Shown here piece by piece: positions 31,223-39,317 of a stretch of 44,005 nucleotides of DNA. The notes under the pieces were generated by a model, which saw only the letters and a list, made by a program, of their open reading frames with translations, was not told the origin of the DNA and did not search any database. This DNA is from Chloroflexota bacterium (GTDB taxonomy: Bacteria > Chloroflexota > Dehalococcoidia > Lucifugimonadales > Lucifugimonadaceae). The position numbers and the translations under genes are program-made. The stretch covers positions 1 to 44,005 of the forward strand of contig JADFHP010000005.1 in assembly GCA_022567135.1 (NCBI GenBank), given 5' to 3'. The stretch's first letter is position 1. Every line of letters starts with the position of its first letter.

Positions 31223-32941
31223 ATGGCTACACTGATTCTCGGAATAATCACCTTCCTGTTGGTCCTCGGACCACTGGTGGTACTGCACGAGTTCGGCCAC
31301 TACCTGATGGCGAAAGCCACGCGCACCAAGATCGTCGAGTTCGGATTCGGATTCCCGCCGCGCGCCGGTGGAAAGTGGACCGGCTCAACGCCCGTTCGCA
31401 TCACCCCCGGGACGAAAATCGACGCCGAAGTCTTCGGTGACGAACACCCCGCTTGGGTCGATGCACCCGATATCTCTAGCGAATCGTACCTGGCGTCCGT
31501 CGCAAAACCGGGCGCCATGGTGGCCTTCGCCACGACCCGCGACGAGAACGGCATCGCGGTCGCCAGCCGGGCCGCCTCCTATGACGACCGCATGGATGTG
31601 TCCGCGGACGGCGAACTCATCGCCGGCAAGATCAAGGAGATCAGGGACGGAACAGTCTACGTCTCTGAGATGCTCTGGTCGTTCAACTGGCTGCCGCTGG
31701 GCGGCTTCGTGAAGATGGTGGGCGAGGAAGACCCGACATCTTCGAACTCACTCGCCAGCAAGCCGCGCTGGCAACGGCTGCTTGTGCTTTCCGCGGGCTC
31801 CGGGGTGAACTTCATCCTCCCGTTTGTGATCTTCACCATCGTCGCAATGATCCCGCAAAACACCCGCGTCGGCGAGGTGATCATAACCGCTGTGATGCCG
31901 GGCTCGCCCGCCGAGCAGGCCGGGGCGCGGGAAGGCGACATGGTCGTCAAGGTCGATGGCCGAACCATCGAAAATATCGGCAACCTCCAGGAAGCAGTCA
32001 CCCTCAAGCTGGGCGCCGGGAGCGACTGGGAAGTGAGACGCGGAATCCCCGACCCCTTCCCGCTGCCAGGCACTCCGCAGCCAGCATTCCAGTACCGCGC
32101 TGAAACCGAGCAGTATCGCCTCGTGCCGCGCTGGCGGCCACCTTCCCGGTCGGTTGTGCGAGAAGTTACCGACCCGACGACAGAGATCTCGTTTGTCGCC
32201 GCGCGAAAGGCCGACCCAACCATCGGCCTCAGCAGCCTTCTCACGGTCGTTACGGAAGCGGTAGACAGCCTCCGAGAGATATCGCTATCCGACCTGCGAC
32301 GCCTGGATCCGGCTACCACCTACAGCGTCGGCGATCAGCTACGCGTAGTGGGCGAAGTCATCGACCCGAGCCGTGAAATCTCATTTGAGGACGCACGGCG
32401 CCACGACCCGGCGCTGGGACTATCGGCCCATATCCAGGAAGGACCGGTCGGCATCACTATACGGAGCCAGAATGAGGGGATTGAGAAAAGATGGGTCTGG
32501 CCCTGGATGGCCGTCGGAAGGGGCGTGAACGAGGTCCGGGATCTGGTGATCCTCACGAAGAACGGCATCACAGGCATCGTGATCGACAGCGGCAACCCCC
32601 AGTTGAGTGGCCCGGCCACGGTCGGACCGATCGGTATCGGGCAGCTAACCGGGGAGATCTCGACCTCGGACGCGGACATCGTCGCCAAGATCACTACCCT
32701 TGCGAACCTGGCCGCCACACTCAGCCTCAGCCTCGCGGTCATCAACATCCTGCCGATTCCCGCGCTCGATGGCGGCCGCATCTTCTTCGTGCTCATCGAG
32801 ATCGTCAGGGGCGGCAGGCGGATCTCGCCGGAGCGGGAGGGGCTGGTCCACCTGGCAGGTATGGCCGTCCTGCTCGGCCTGATCGCGCTCATAAGCGTTC
32901 AGGACGTACTGCGGATATTCCGCGGCGAGACATTCTTCTAA
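31223..32941 (+). CDS. rseP: Site-2 intramembrane protease, RseP-like, with unusual insertions
   Basis: This zinc metalloprotease (M50) cleaves membrane-bound anti-sigma factors or signal peptides. The active-site motif HEFGH is at residues 22-26 in the first helix. The third-motif segment NILPIPALDGGRIFF is at about 508-522. One PDZ domain lies at about 213-265 (VMPGSPAEQAGAREGDMVVKVDG). The 572 residues exceed the usual 350-450 because of about 110 extra residues (47-155) between the first helix and NWLPLGGFVKMVGE. A further insertion (about 275-410) contains three EIS(F/L) repeats. Location after dxr is the usual one in bacteria. Confidence 0.9.
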   Translation: MATLILGIITFLLVLGPLVVLHEFGHYLMAKATRTKIVEFGFGFPPRAGGKWTGSTPVRITPGTKIDAEVFGDEHPAWVDAPDISSESYLASVAKPGAMVAFATTRDENGIAVASRAASYDDRMDVSADGELIAGKIKEIRDGTVYVSEMLWSFNWLPLGGFVKMVGEEDPTSSNSLASKPRWQRLLVLSAGSGVNFILPFVIFTIVAMIPQNTRVGEVIITAVMPGSPAEQAGAREGDMVVKVDGRTIENIGNLQEAVTLKLGAGSDWEVRRGIPDPFPLPGTPQPAFQYRAETEQYRLVPRWRPPSRSVVREVTDPTTEISFVAARKADPTIGLSSLLTVVTEAVDSLREISLSDLRRLDPATTYSVGDQLRVVGEVIDPSREISFEDARRHDPALGLSAHIQEGPVGITIRSQNEGIEKRWVWPWMAVGRGVNEVRDLVILTKNGITGIVIDSGNPQLSGPATVGPIGIGQLTGEISTSDADIVAKITTLANLAATLSLSLAVINILPIPALDGGRIFFVLIEIVRGGRRISPEREGLVHLAGMAVLLGLIALISVQDVLRIFRGETFF

Positions 32942-33082
32942 CCGCGCCACACATACCATCGACCCTCCCGCGCCATTTCGAGGAACCGGCGAACATTCCC
33001 ACCGGCCACCAGATATATCTCGCGCCACCACACCTGACGGCATGATGGTCTATTCCAGTACACTTTTCAGCGTCCTGGGTGT

Positions 33083-33098
33083 ATCCCCATATTGGGAT
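33083..33098 (+). promoter_or_regulatory. Short hairpin upstream of ispG
   Basis: ATCCC (33083-33087) and GGGAT (33094-33098) flank the loop CATATT, in the 198-bp gap between rseP and ispG. There is no T run. No confident promoter was found in this gap, so ispG may be read through from rseP. Confidence 0.25.
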
Positions 33099-33139
33099 GC
33101 GCGTTCCAGTGCTCAATAACAAGGCAGCGGCGGACTTAC

Positions 33140-34297
33140 ATGGCCAAGAGGCGTATCACGAAGCAGATCACCGTAGGCGGCGTCAAGATCGGCGGCCGCG
33201 ACAATCCGATAATCGTTCAATCGATGACCATCGGCGACACCCGCGACGTCGCGGCCACCGTAGCGGAGATCAAGGGCCTGGAAGACGAGGGCTGCGAGAT
33301 CATTCGCGTCGCCGTGCCGGACATGGAAGCTGCAGACGCCCTCATCGGCATCAAGCGGAAGATAAACATCCCGCTGATCGCAGACATACATTTCCACCAT
33401 GAACTCGCGCTCGCGTCCATCCGCAACGGCGTGGATGCCCTGCGGCTGAATCCCGGCAACATCAGGGACGAATCCAAGGTCCGTGAGGTAGTGGAGAGCG
33501 CCAAAAAGGCGCACATCCCGATTCGCATAGGCGTCAACTTCGGCAGCCTCCCCCCGGTGGGCAAGATCGGCGTTACCAGGGGCATTAGACGAGTGGTCGA
33601 CGGCGTAAACGAACTGCCCACGCTCGCCGAAGCGCAGGCAAGCGGCGATGACGATGTCTACACCGTCGTAGACCACATGGTCGCCACGGCACTCTGGGAG
33701 ATCAGCATCCTCGAGGACCTGGACTTCGACGAGATAAAAATCTCGATGAAGGCTTTCGACGTCGAAACCACGGTGGAGGCGTATCGGCGACTGGCCAGAC
33801 TGGTCCCCTATCCGCTCCACCTCGGCATCACCGAGTCGGGCACCGTGACCACCGGGAGCATCCGCAGCGCGGTGGGACTCGGCATCCTCCTCTACGATGG
33901 AATCGGCGATACGATTCGCGTGTCTCTGGCCGGCCCCTCCACGGAAGAGGTGAAGACCGGGTTCGAGATCCTCAAATCCCTGAACCTTCGTGACAAGGGC
34001 CCCATCCTCGTTGCCTGCCCGAGCTGTGGCCGCGCCGATGTCGACGTGCTCAAGCTAGCCGCATCAGTCGAAAAGTTTGTGAAAGAGATAGAAACACCCC
34101 TCAAGATCGCGGTCATGGGATGCGAGGTCAACGGACCGGGCGAAGCCAAGGACGCAGACATCGGCATCGCCGGCGGCAACGGCCGCGCCATCATTTTCCG
34201 CAAGGGCGTCAAGGCGAAGATAGTCCCGGAATCGGAAATGCTGGAAGCGCTCATGGAAGAGGTCCGGGCAACAGAAGCTGAAATGGCCAAATCGTAG
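33140..34297 (+). CDS. ispG: 4-hydroxy-3-methylbut-2-en-1-yl diphosphate synthase
   Basis: IspG is the [4Fe-4S] enzyme that forms HMBPP in the MEP pathway. The 385-residue protein shows IIVQSMTIGDTRD and LRLNPGNIRD. Cluster ligands are Cys293 and Cys296 (VACPSCGRAD) and Cys328 with Glu335 (VMGCEVNGPGEA). ATG 33140 is preferred because the family starts near KRRITKQITVGGVKIG; an upstream TTG frame adds residues without conservation. The ribosome binding site is weak. The plant/apicomplexan-type central domain is absent, as in most bacteria. Confidence 0.95.
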   Translation: MAKRRITKQITVGGVKIGGRDNPIIVQSMTIGDTRDVAATVAEIKGLEDEGCEIIRVAVPDMEAADALIGIKRKINIPLIADIHFHHELALASIRNGVDALRLNPGNIRDESKVREVVESAKKAHIPIRIGVNFGSLPPVGKIGVTRGIRRVVDGVNELPTLAEAQASGDDDVYTVVDHMVATALWEISILEDLDFDEIKISMKAFDVETTVEAYRRLARLVPYPLHLGITESGTVTTGSIRSAVGLGILLYDGIGDTIRVSLAGPSTEEVKTGFEILKSLNLRDKGPILVACPSCGRADVDVLKLAASVEKFVKEIETPLKIAVMGCEVNGPGEAKDADIGIAGGNGRAIIFRKGVKAKIVPESEMLEALMEEVRATEAEMAKS

Positions 34298-34422
34298 CCC
34301 CAGCCCCACCGCACCTACTCGCAGAACATTCGACACCGCACTGTGGCACACTTTCCACTCGCGTCTTTCGCCGCCACTTATCAATCAAACCGCGATCATC
34401 TCGAAAAGGACCGAACCCCTTA

Positions 34423-36117
34423 ATGCGCATCTCCCGCTCCTTCGGAAAGACGCTCAGAGAAGCTCCGGCAGAGGCCGAGACCATCAGCCACCAGTTGCTG
34501 GTCCGGGCGGGATTCATCCAGCAACTCGCGGCGGGCCTCTACCAGTTCCTGCCACTCGGCTGGCGCAGCCAGCGCAAGATCGCAGAGATCATCCGGCAGG
34601 AGATGGATGCCGCAGGCGCGCTCGAAGTAAACATGCCCGTAGTCCAGCCAAGAGAGCTCTGGGAGCAGTCCGGCCGCGCCGACACGTTCTTCCCGCCACT
34701 TGCCACATTCGAAGATCGCCGCAACCGAAAGCTGATACTCGCGCCAACCCACGAAGAGGCCGTCACGACGATGGTCAAGGCGAACATCAGCAGCTACCGC
34801 GACCTGCCGGTAAACCTCTATCAGATCCAGACGAAGTTCCGGGACGAGACACGCCCCAGAGCCGGGCTGCTCCGAACGCGCGAGTTCATGATGAAAGACG
34901 CCTATAGCTTCGACGCCGACGAGGAGGCCCTGGACCTGAGCTACATCGCGATGGTGGAGGCGTACAAGAAAATCTTCGCCCGATGTGGACTCGACGTGAC
35001 GATGGTGGATGCCGACTCCGGCGGCATAGGCGGAAAAGACTCGCAAGAGTTCGTCCTGCTTGCCGAAAACGGCGAAGACGTGGTGCTCCTCTGCGACCAC
35101 GGCGACTACGGCGCCAACGTCGAGAAGGCGGAATTCGTCAAGAAGCCCAACCCCCCCGAAGAGCCGCTGGAGATTGAGGAGATCGCCACACCCGGCGTCA
35201 CGACGATCGAAGAGCTTGCCGAATCTCTTGGGATTCCCACGAACAAGACCGCGAAAGCTGTCTTCTACACCGTGGACGGCGATGTCGTTATCGTGACCAT
35301 AAGAGGCGATCTCGACGTCAACGAGGCCAAGCTGCGCAACCTGCTGGGCGGGATAGAACCGCGATTCTCGACTGCCGAAGAGGTCGCTAAATCCGGCCTT
35401 GTGGCCGGTTCCGCCTCCGCGGTGGGCCTGGATCACATCAGATCGATAGTCGACGACTCGATCACGCTCGGCGCCAACCTGGTAGCAGGAGCCAACAAAG
35501 AGGGATACCACCTCAAGAACGTCAACTTCCCACGCGACTTCAAGGCAGACATCGTGGCCGATATCGCAACCGCCAGACCCGGAGACACATGCCCCATCGA
35601 CGGAGGACGGCTGGAGGCGCGCCGCGGCATAGAGGTGGGCCACGTCTTCAAGCTCGGCACCGGCTACAGCGAGTCCCTGGACGCAAAATTCCTGGACGCG
35701 CAGGGAGAGTCACATCCCATCATCATGGGCTGCTACGGAATCGGCGTCAGCAGACTCCTCGGCGCCATCGTCGAGGCCTATCACGACGAGCGGGGCATGA
35801 TCCTTCCGAAGGCCATCGCGCCATACGCCGTATACCTGGCCAGCCTGAACGTCGACGATGACGAGGTCGTCTCCAAAGCCGACCAACTCTACGAAGACCT
35901 CACCGCGGCGGGAGTGGAAGTCCTGTACGACGATCGCGACGAGAAGCCGGGCGTCAAATTCAACGATGCCGACCTGATCGGCCTGCCGCTGCGCGTTGTG
36001 GTAAGCAGGCGCGGGCTCGGCAATGGTGAAATCGAGCTCAAGGGCCGCACCGAAGAGAAGGCATCGTACGTAGCGGTTGGCGACGCAGTGAGCGCTATTC
36101 AAGACAGGCTCGAGTAG
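34423..36117 (+). CDS. proS: Prolyl-tRNA synthetase
   Basis: This 564-residue class II synthetase is of the bacterial type. Motif 2 region QTKFRDETRPRAGLLRTREF is at about 136-155. An editing domain (about 230-380) is inserted between motifs 2 and 3 (NKTAKAVFYTVDGDVVIVTIRGD, GLVAGSASAVGLD). Motif 3 and the glycine-rich end are seen in YGIGVSRLLGAIVE. The C-terminal anticodon domain runs from VYLASLNVDDDEVV. ATG 34423 is clear. It ends the plus-strand operon; a 122-bp gap without obvious terminator follows. Confidence 0.95.
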   Translation: MRISRSFGKTLREAPAEAETISHQLLVRAGFIQQLAAGLYQFLPLGWRSQRKIAEIIRQEMDAAGALEVNMPVVQPRELWEQSGRADTFFPPLATFEDRRNRKLILAPTHEEAVTTMVKANISSYRDLPVNLYQIQTKFRDETRPRAGLLRTREFMMKDAYSFDADEEALDLSYIAMVEAYKKIFARCGLDVTMVDADSGGIGGKDSQEFVLLAENGEDVVLLCDHGDYGANVEKAEFVKKPNPPEEPLEIEEIATPGVTTIEELAESLGIPTNKTAKAVFYTVDGDVVIVTIRGDLDVNEAKLRNLLGGIEPRFSTAEEVAKSGLVAGSASAVGLDHIRSIVDDSITLGANLVAGANKEGYHLKNVNFPRDFKADIVADIATARPGDTCPIDGGRLEARRGIEVGHVFKLGTGYSESLDAKFLDAQGESHPIIMGCYGIGVSRLLGAIVEAYHDERGMILPKAIAPYAVYLASLNVDDDEVVSKADQLYEDLTAAGVEVLYDDRDEKPGVKFNDADLIGLPLRVVVSRRGLGNGEIELKGRTEEKASYVAVGDAVSAIQDRLE

Positions 36118-36239
36118 GCGCACTTCTCATGGACGCCGTCGATCAGCCCGAGGCGGACCGAAGAATCTCCCCCTCCGAGAGCAACACGCGTCCGCCGTGT
36201 CCGCAAACGGCCCATCTCATCGCCTGCGCCCGGGCGGAC

Positions 36240-36908
36240 CTACCCCTCAGCTTCAACTAGCCGCCTGATGCCGTCGAGAACATCGAAGAAATCTTCAAAC
36301 GGGGTGAACGCTATCCCCGCGCGCCTGCAATGCTGCGCCAGAGAACGGCGGGCGAACACCACGTCCGACTGCGCGGCTACACAGAAATCGGATAGCCCGT
36401 CGCCGACGTAGATCACCGTCGTACCCGCCTCCTGGCGCGGCCGGACCCGGTCGCACTTGCAGATGCCGTTGATCTCACAGCGCGTCGCGCCGGGTGAGAG
36501 GCCATAAGTGGCGAACTCACCGCCATCGAAGTTGGCACTCGCCGATGTGAACGGAATTTCCCCGAAACCCTGCCGCTTCAAGATTGCCCTGATGTAGAAC
36601 GACCAGCCGCTCGAAGCGATCTCAACCGGAATCTCGTTTGCGGCCGCATATTCGACAAGCTCTCTCAGTCCCGGCCTGATCTCCGCCTCATCGGCCGCGC
36701 GCTCTCTCATCTCCTTCGCCCTGGCTGCCGGCAGGAAACCCACCTCCCAACGGTGAAGCTCCATCGAGTTGAACTCGCCTGAACGGTACTTTTCGATGCC
36801 CTCTTCCCAGCCGGGCGCGCCGAACTCGGTGATCACCGCGAGCCCCATGTCGTCGCAAGTGATCGTGCCGTCGAAATCGATTACGACCGCGTATTTTTGC
36901 AAGTTCAT
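36240..36908 (-). CDS. HAD-superfamily phosphatase (MtnX-like)
   Basis: This 222-residue HAD-IB enzyme has motif I VVIDFDGTITCDD with nucleophile and acid Asp, motif II IASSGWSFY, and motif III/IV VIYVGDGLSDFCVA. It resembles MtnX, the 2-hydroxy-3-keto-5-methylthiopentenyl-1-phosphate phosphatase of methionine salvage, and related phosphoserine-phosphatase-like enzymes. A CxC (CKCDRV) follows the NG segment. No methionine salvage neighbours are present, so the substrate is uncertain. ATG 36908 has GGAG directly adjacent. TTG 36902 would place GGAG 6 nt upstream and still keep the whole domain. Confidence 0.85.
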   Translation of the reverse strand: MNLQKYAVVIDFDGTITCDDMGLAVITEFGAPGWEEGIEKYRSGEFNSMELHRWEVGFLPAARAKEMRERAADEAEIRPGLRELVEYAAANEIPVEIASSGWSFYIRAILKRQGFGEIPFTSASANFDGGEFATYGLSPGATRCEINGICKCDRVRPRQEAGTTVIYVGDGLSDFCVAAQSDVVFARRSLAQHCRRAGIAFTPFEDFFDVLDGIRRLVEAEG

Positions 36909-36985
36909 CTCCGGGTTGCCGGGCCCACTATCACCCCGGCCCTGGCCTGACTTCCGAAATCGACTAATTACGATGGCCCCCGAGT

Positions 36986-37014
36986 TTGCCGTGAGACCAT
37001 GAAATTGTTATAAT
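36986..37014 (+). promoter_or_regulatory. Sigma70-type promoter of nusA-ylxR-infB
   Basis: TTGCCG (36986-36991) and a perfect TATAAT (37009-37014) are separated by 17 bp. Transcription would begin near 37021. A terminator-like hairpin begins only about 22 nt later. Confidence 0.75.
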
Positions 37015-37042
37015 TTATGGCAATCTGGAGGTAGTGCTGAAG

Positions 37043-37065
37043 AAGTGGGTGCAGCCCACTTTTTT
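37043..37065 (+). terminator. Terminator-like hairpin in the nusA leader
   Basis: AAGTGGG (37043-37049) pairs perfectly with CCCACTT (37055-37061) around TGCAG, followed by TTTT(T). It lies between the promoter and the nusA start at 37121. No plus-strand gene ends nearby (the HAD gene points away), so this looks like a leader attenuator or a 5' stabilising hairpin. Confidence 0.75.
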
Positions 37066-37120
37066 GTTTGTTGGCGTATTCTCGAATCGCCAGTCGAATT
37101 CGCCAAGAGGGCAATCGTTA

Positions 37121-38818
37121 ATGAAAAGTGACCTGCTGCTCGCAGTAACTCAACTGGCCGCGGAAAGGAACCTTCCCGCGAGCGTAGTTGTGTCTGCAGT
37201 TCAAGATGCCCTCACGATGGCGTACAAGCGCGACCCAATTGCCGGCGGCGAGGACGTACTCGTCTCCCTGGACGCCGAGACCGGCGATGTAACCATACAT
37301 ACCGTCCGCAACGTGGTCGAAGAAGTCGAAGACCCCGACGCAGAGTGGACGCTGGAAGAAGCACAGAAGGTAGACGCCAACGCCCAGATCGGCGATCAGA
37401 TCAAAACAGGCCTCATCGAAGAGAACCCCGGCCGAATCGCCGCCCAGACGGCCAAGCAGCTTGTCATGCAGAGGCTCCGCGACGCCGAACGAGAACTCGT
37501 CTACGATGAGTACGTAGGGAAAGAGGGCGAAGTCGTTACCGCTACGATTCAGCGCATGGACCCGCGGTTCATCACGCTGGACCTCGGCAGGGCCGAAGCG
37601 GTCATGCCCCCGACAGAGCAGGTACAGCGCGAGCGCTACCGCCCCGGCATGCGCCTGAAGATCTACATATCAGAGGTCCGGCGCACTGCGCGCGGCCCTG
37701 AGATCGTCGCCTCACGCACGCACATTGAGCTGCTGCGGCGGCTATTCGAAACAGAAGTGCCCGAAATATTCAATGGTGTAGTCGAGATCAAGGCCATCGC
37801 CCGGGAGCCCGGCGCGCGCAGCAAGGTTGCCGTCTCATCCAACCAGGAAGGCGTCGACCCGGTCGGCGCCTGCGTCGGCCTGCGGGGCATTCGCATCCAG
37901 AACGTCGTCAACGAGCTGATGGGCGAAAAAATTGACGTTGTCGAGTGGAGCGATAACCCGACCGTTCTGATCTCCAGCTCCCTGAGCCCCGCCCAGGTCG
38001 ACAAGGTCATACTTGACCCTGAGGAGCAGAACGCGACCGTCATCGTCCCTGACCGCCAGCTTTCACTCGCGATCGGCAGAGAAGGCCAGAACGCCCGTCT
38101 TGCGGCCAAGCTCACCGGATGGTCGATAGACATCAAGAGCACCCTCGATGGCGCGCCCACTACAGTGACCACCGAGGACAAGCCTGATGCGGAAGCCGTG
38201 GCAGCGGCCCCTGCCGAGGCCCCTGCGGCTACAGAAGAGGCTGATGTAGCGGCCATAGCAGCCGAAACCGAACCGGCTGCCCCGGAAGAGACTAAAGAGG
38301 AGACCAAAGAAGAGGCCGAAGCGGATATCGCAGCGGAAGTCGAAACCGCTGGCGAACCTGAAGTCGCGGCAGATGACGCCGCCTCAGAAGCTGTCGCCAG
38401 AGCCGAAGAGATCGTTGAAGCGGCGGCAGCAAAGTCTGCCGACGCGGTCTCTGCAGAAGAAGAACTCGCACTGGCAGCGCTGGAAGAAGAACTTCGGGCG
38501 CTAGAGGCGCAGGAGAAGATCGATCAAGAGCGGCGCGAGGCAGAACTTGCAGCTTCAGCCGCATCGGTCGACTCGGAAGAGATCTGGCAGGTCGGCGGCG
38601 CCGGAACGAGTGACTCAGGCGGCGGGCTGCGATTCGCAGAGGACATCCTGGAATATCGGGACATGTCTTCGGGCAGGCGCAGTCGGCGCGGACGCGGCGG
38701 CAACAACCTGAGCCCCAAGGCGAGACGCGCAGCCGCTCGCAAAAAGTCCGCCTCGACAAACGACTCCTCGGGAAGCAGCTCCTCGGGAAGCAGCTCCTCT
38801 GGAAGCAGCTCCACTTAA
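37121..38818 (+). CDS. nusA: Transcription termination/antitermination factor NusA with acidic tail
   Basis: NusA binds RNA polymerase and modulates pausing and termination. The N-terminal domain is at 1-127 and the S1 domain at about 135-198. KH1 has [18 protein letters not shown] at about 249-266, and KH2 has [14 protein letters not shown] at about 318-331. After residue 345 a 220-residue low-complexity tail follows: Ala/Glu-rich, then a basic patch ([10 protein letters not shown]), ending in Ser/Gly repeats. ATG 37121 is chosen because the family starts at MKSDLLLAV, with AGAGGG 9 nt upstream; a frame open to 37034 contains the leader hairpin. No rimP gene precedes it. Total 565 residues. 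Confidence 0.95.
   Translation: MKSDLLLAVTQLAAERNLPASVVVSAVQDALTMAYKRDPIAGGEDVLVSLDAETGDVTIHTVRNVVEEVEDPDAEWTLEEAQKVDANAQIGDQIKTGLIEENPGRIAAQTAKQLVMQRLRDAERELVYDEYVGKEGEVVTATIQRMDPRFITLDLGRAEAVMPPTEQVQRERYRPGMRLKIYISEVRRTARGPEIVASRTHIELLRRLFETEVPEIFNGVVEIKAIAREPGARSKVAVSSNQEGVDPVGACVGLRGIRIQNVVNELMGEKIDVVEWSDNPTVLISSSLSPAQVDKVILDPEEQNATVIVPDRQLSLAIGREGQNARLAAKLTGWSIDIKSTLDGAPTTVTTEDKPDAEAVAAAPAEAPAATEEADVAAIAAETEPAAPEETKEETKEEAEADIAAEVETAGEPEVAADDAASEAVARAEEIVEAAAAKSADAVSAEEELALAALEEELRALEAQEKIDQERREAELAASAASVDSEEIWQVGGAGTSDSGGGLRFAEDILEYRDMSSGRRSRRGRGGNNLSPKARRAAARKKSASTNDSSGSSSSGSSSSGSSST
38768..38815 (+). repeat. 15-bp tandem repeats at the 3' end of nusA
   Basis: The unit TCCTCGGGAAGCAGC occurs three times (the last with a TCT variant) and encodes SSGSS repeats at the NusA C-terminus. 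Such arrays change length easily by slippage, so length may vary between strains. Confidence 0.85.
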
Positions 38819-38887
38819 CTCCAGGCGAGCTGGTAGCTCAGACCTGGAACACACGCGCGAACATGATCGCATTCGGAGGTTCGCTTT

Positions 38888-39184
38888 ATCCGGCCCAGGC
38901 ACATCCCGGTACGAACATGTGTGACCTGCCGGTCGAGAAGGCCGCAATCTGAATTCGTGCGGCTGGTCAGGGGCAAAGAGGGCGGAATTCTTATCTCGCC
39001 TCCCCGCGATGTGCCCGGCAGAGGCGTCTACCTTTGCCGGGATCAGAAATGCTGGGTTGAAGGGATAGAAAAGGGTAGGATTGCCCGCGCGATCCGCAGT
39101 TCGGTGGCTGCTAAAGACGCGGCTGCGATCATCGCCTGGGCGAGGAACTCCCTTGGCAGTCCGGACAGCGACACCGCAAAGTAG
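38888..39184 (+). CDS. ylxR: YlxR-family RNA-binding protein with probable AUC start
   Basis: YlxR (DUF448) is a small protein usually between nusA and infB and linked to RNA or polymerase functions. From ATC 38888 it has 98 residues: RPRHIPVRTCVTCRSRRPQ and EFVRLVRG match the family's conserved RTCxxCR start and following strand. GRGVYLCRDQKCW is the second conserved region. A perfect GGAGG (38875-38879) sits 8 nt before ATC 38888. The frame is closed by TGA at 38864, and the only standard start, GTG 38921, would remove the conserved RTC. The noncanonical start is inference. Confidence 0.8.
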   Translation: MRPRHIPVRTCVTCRSRRPQSEFVRLVRGKEGGILISPPRDVPGRGVYLCRDQKCWVEGIEKGRIARAIRSSVAAKDAAAIIAWARNSLGSPDSDTAK

Positions 39185-39261
39185 TGCGGCGCAGTCCCCG
39201 CGGGGCGTAAAGTTATCAGTTGAAACCGGTTGCTCCCCGGGACGGGGCGGCCACCGGAGGC

Positions 39262-39281
39262 CGGGCCGGACGTCTGGCCCG
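39262..39281. promoter_or_regulatory. 20-bp palindrome upstream of infB
   Basis: CGGGCCGGAC (39262-39271) and GTCTGGCCCG (39272-39281) are inverted with a single G-T type mismatch and no spacer. It lies 36 bp before infB within the 133-bp ylxR-infB gap. As RNA it would form a hairpin near the ribosome binding site. As DNA it could be an operator. Confidence 0.35.
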
Positions 39282-39317
39282 CAATAGAGCAGCAACAGAG
39301 AGGAAAACAGGAGCCAT

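Noticed and set aside
37017-37034. Five-codon leader peptide (ATG GCA ATC TGG AGG TAG) before nusA
   Set aside because: Its ATG lies upstream of the expected transcription start (about 37021), so it would not be in the RNA.
38822-38900. tRNA-like stretch (GGTAGCTCAG...GGTTCG) after nusA
   Set aside because: The D-arm-like and T-arm-like words are present, but no acceptor stem or anticodon arm can be drawn and the spacing is wrong. It overlaps the ylxR ribosome binding site.
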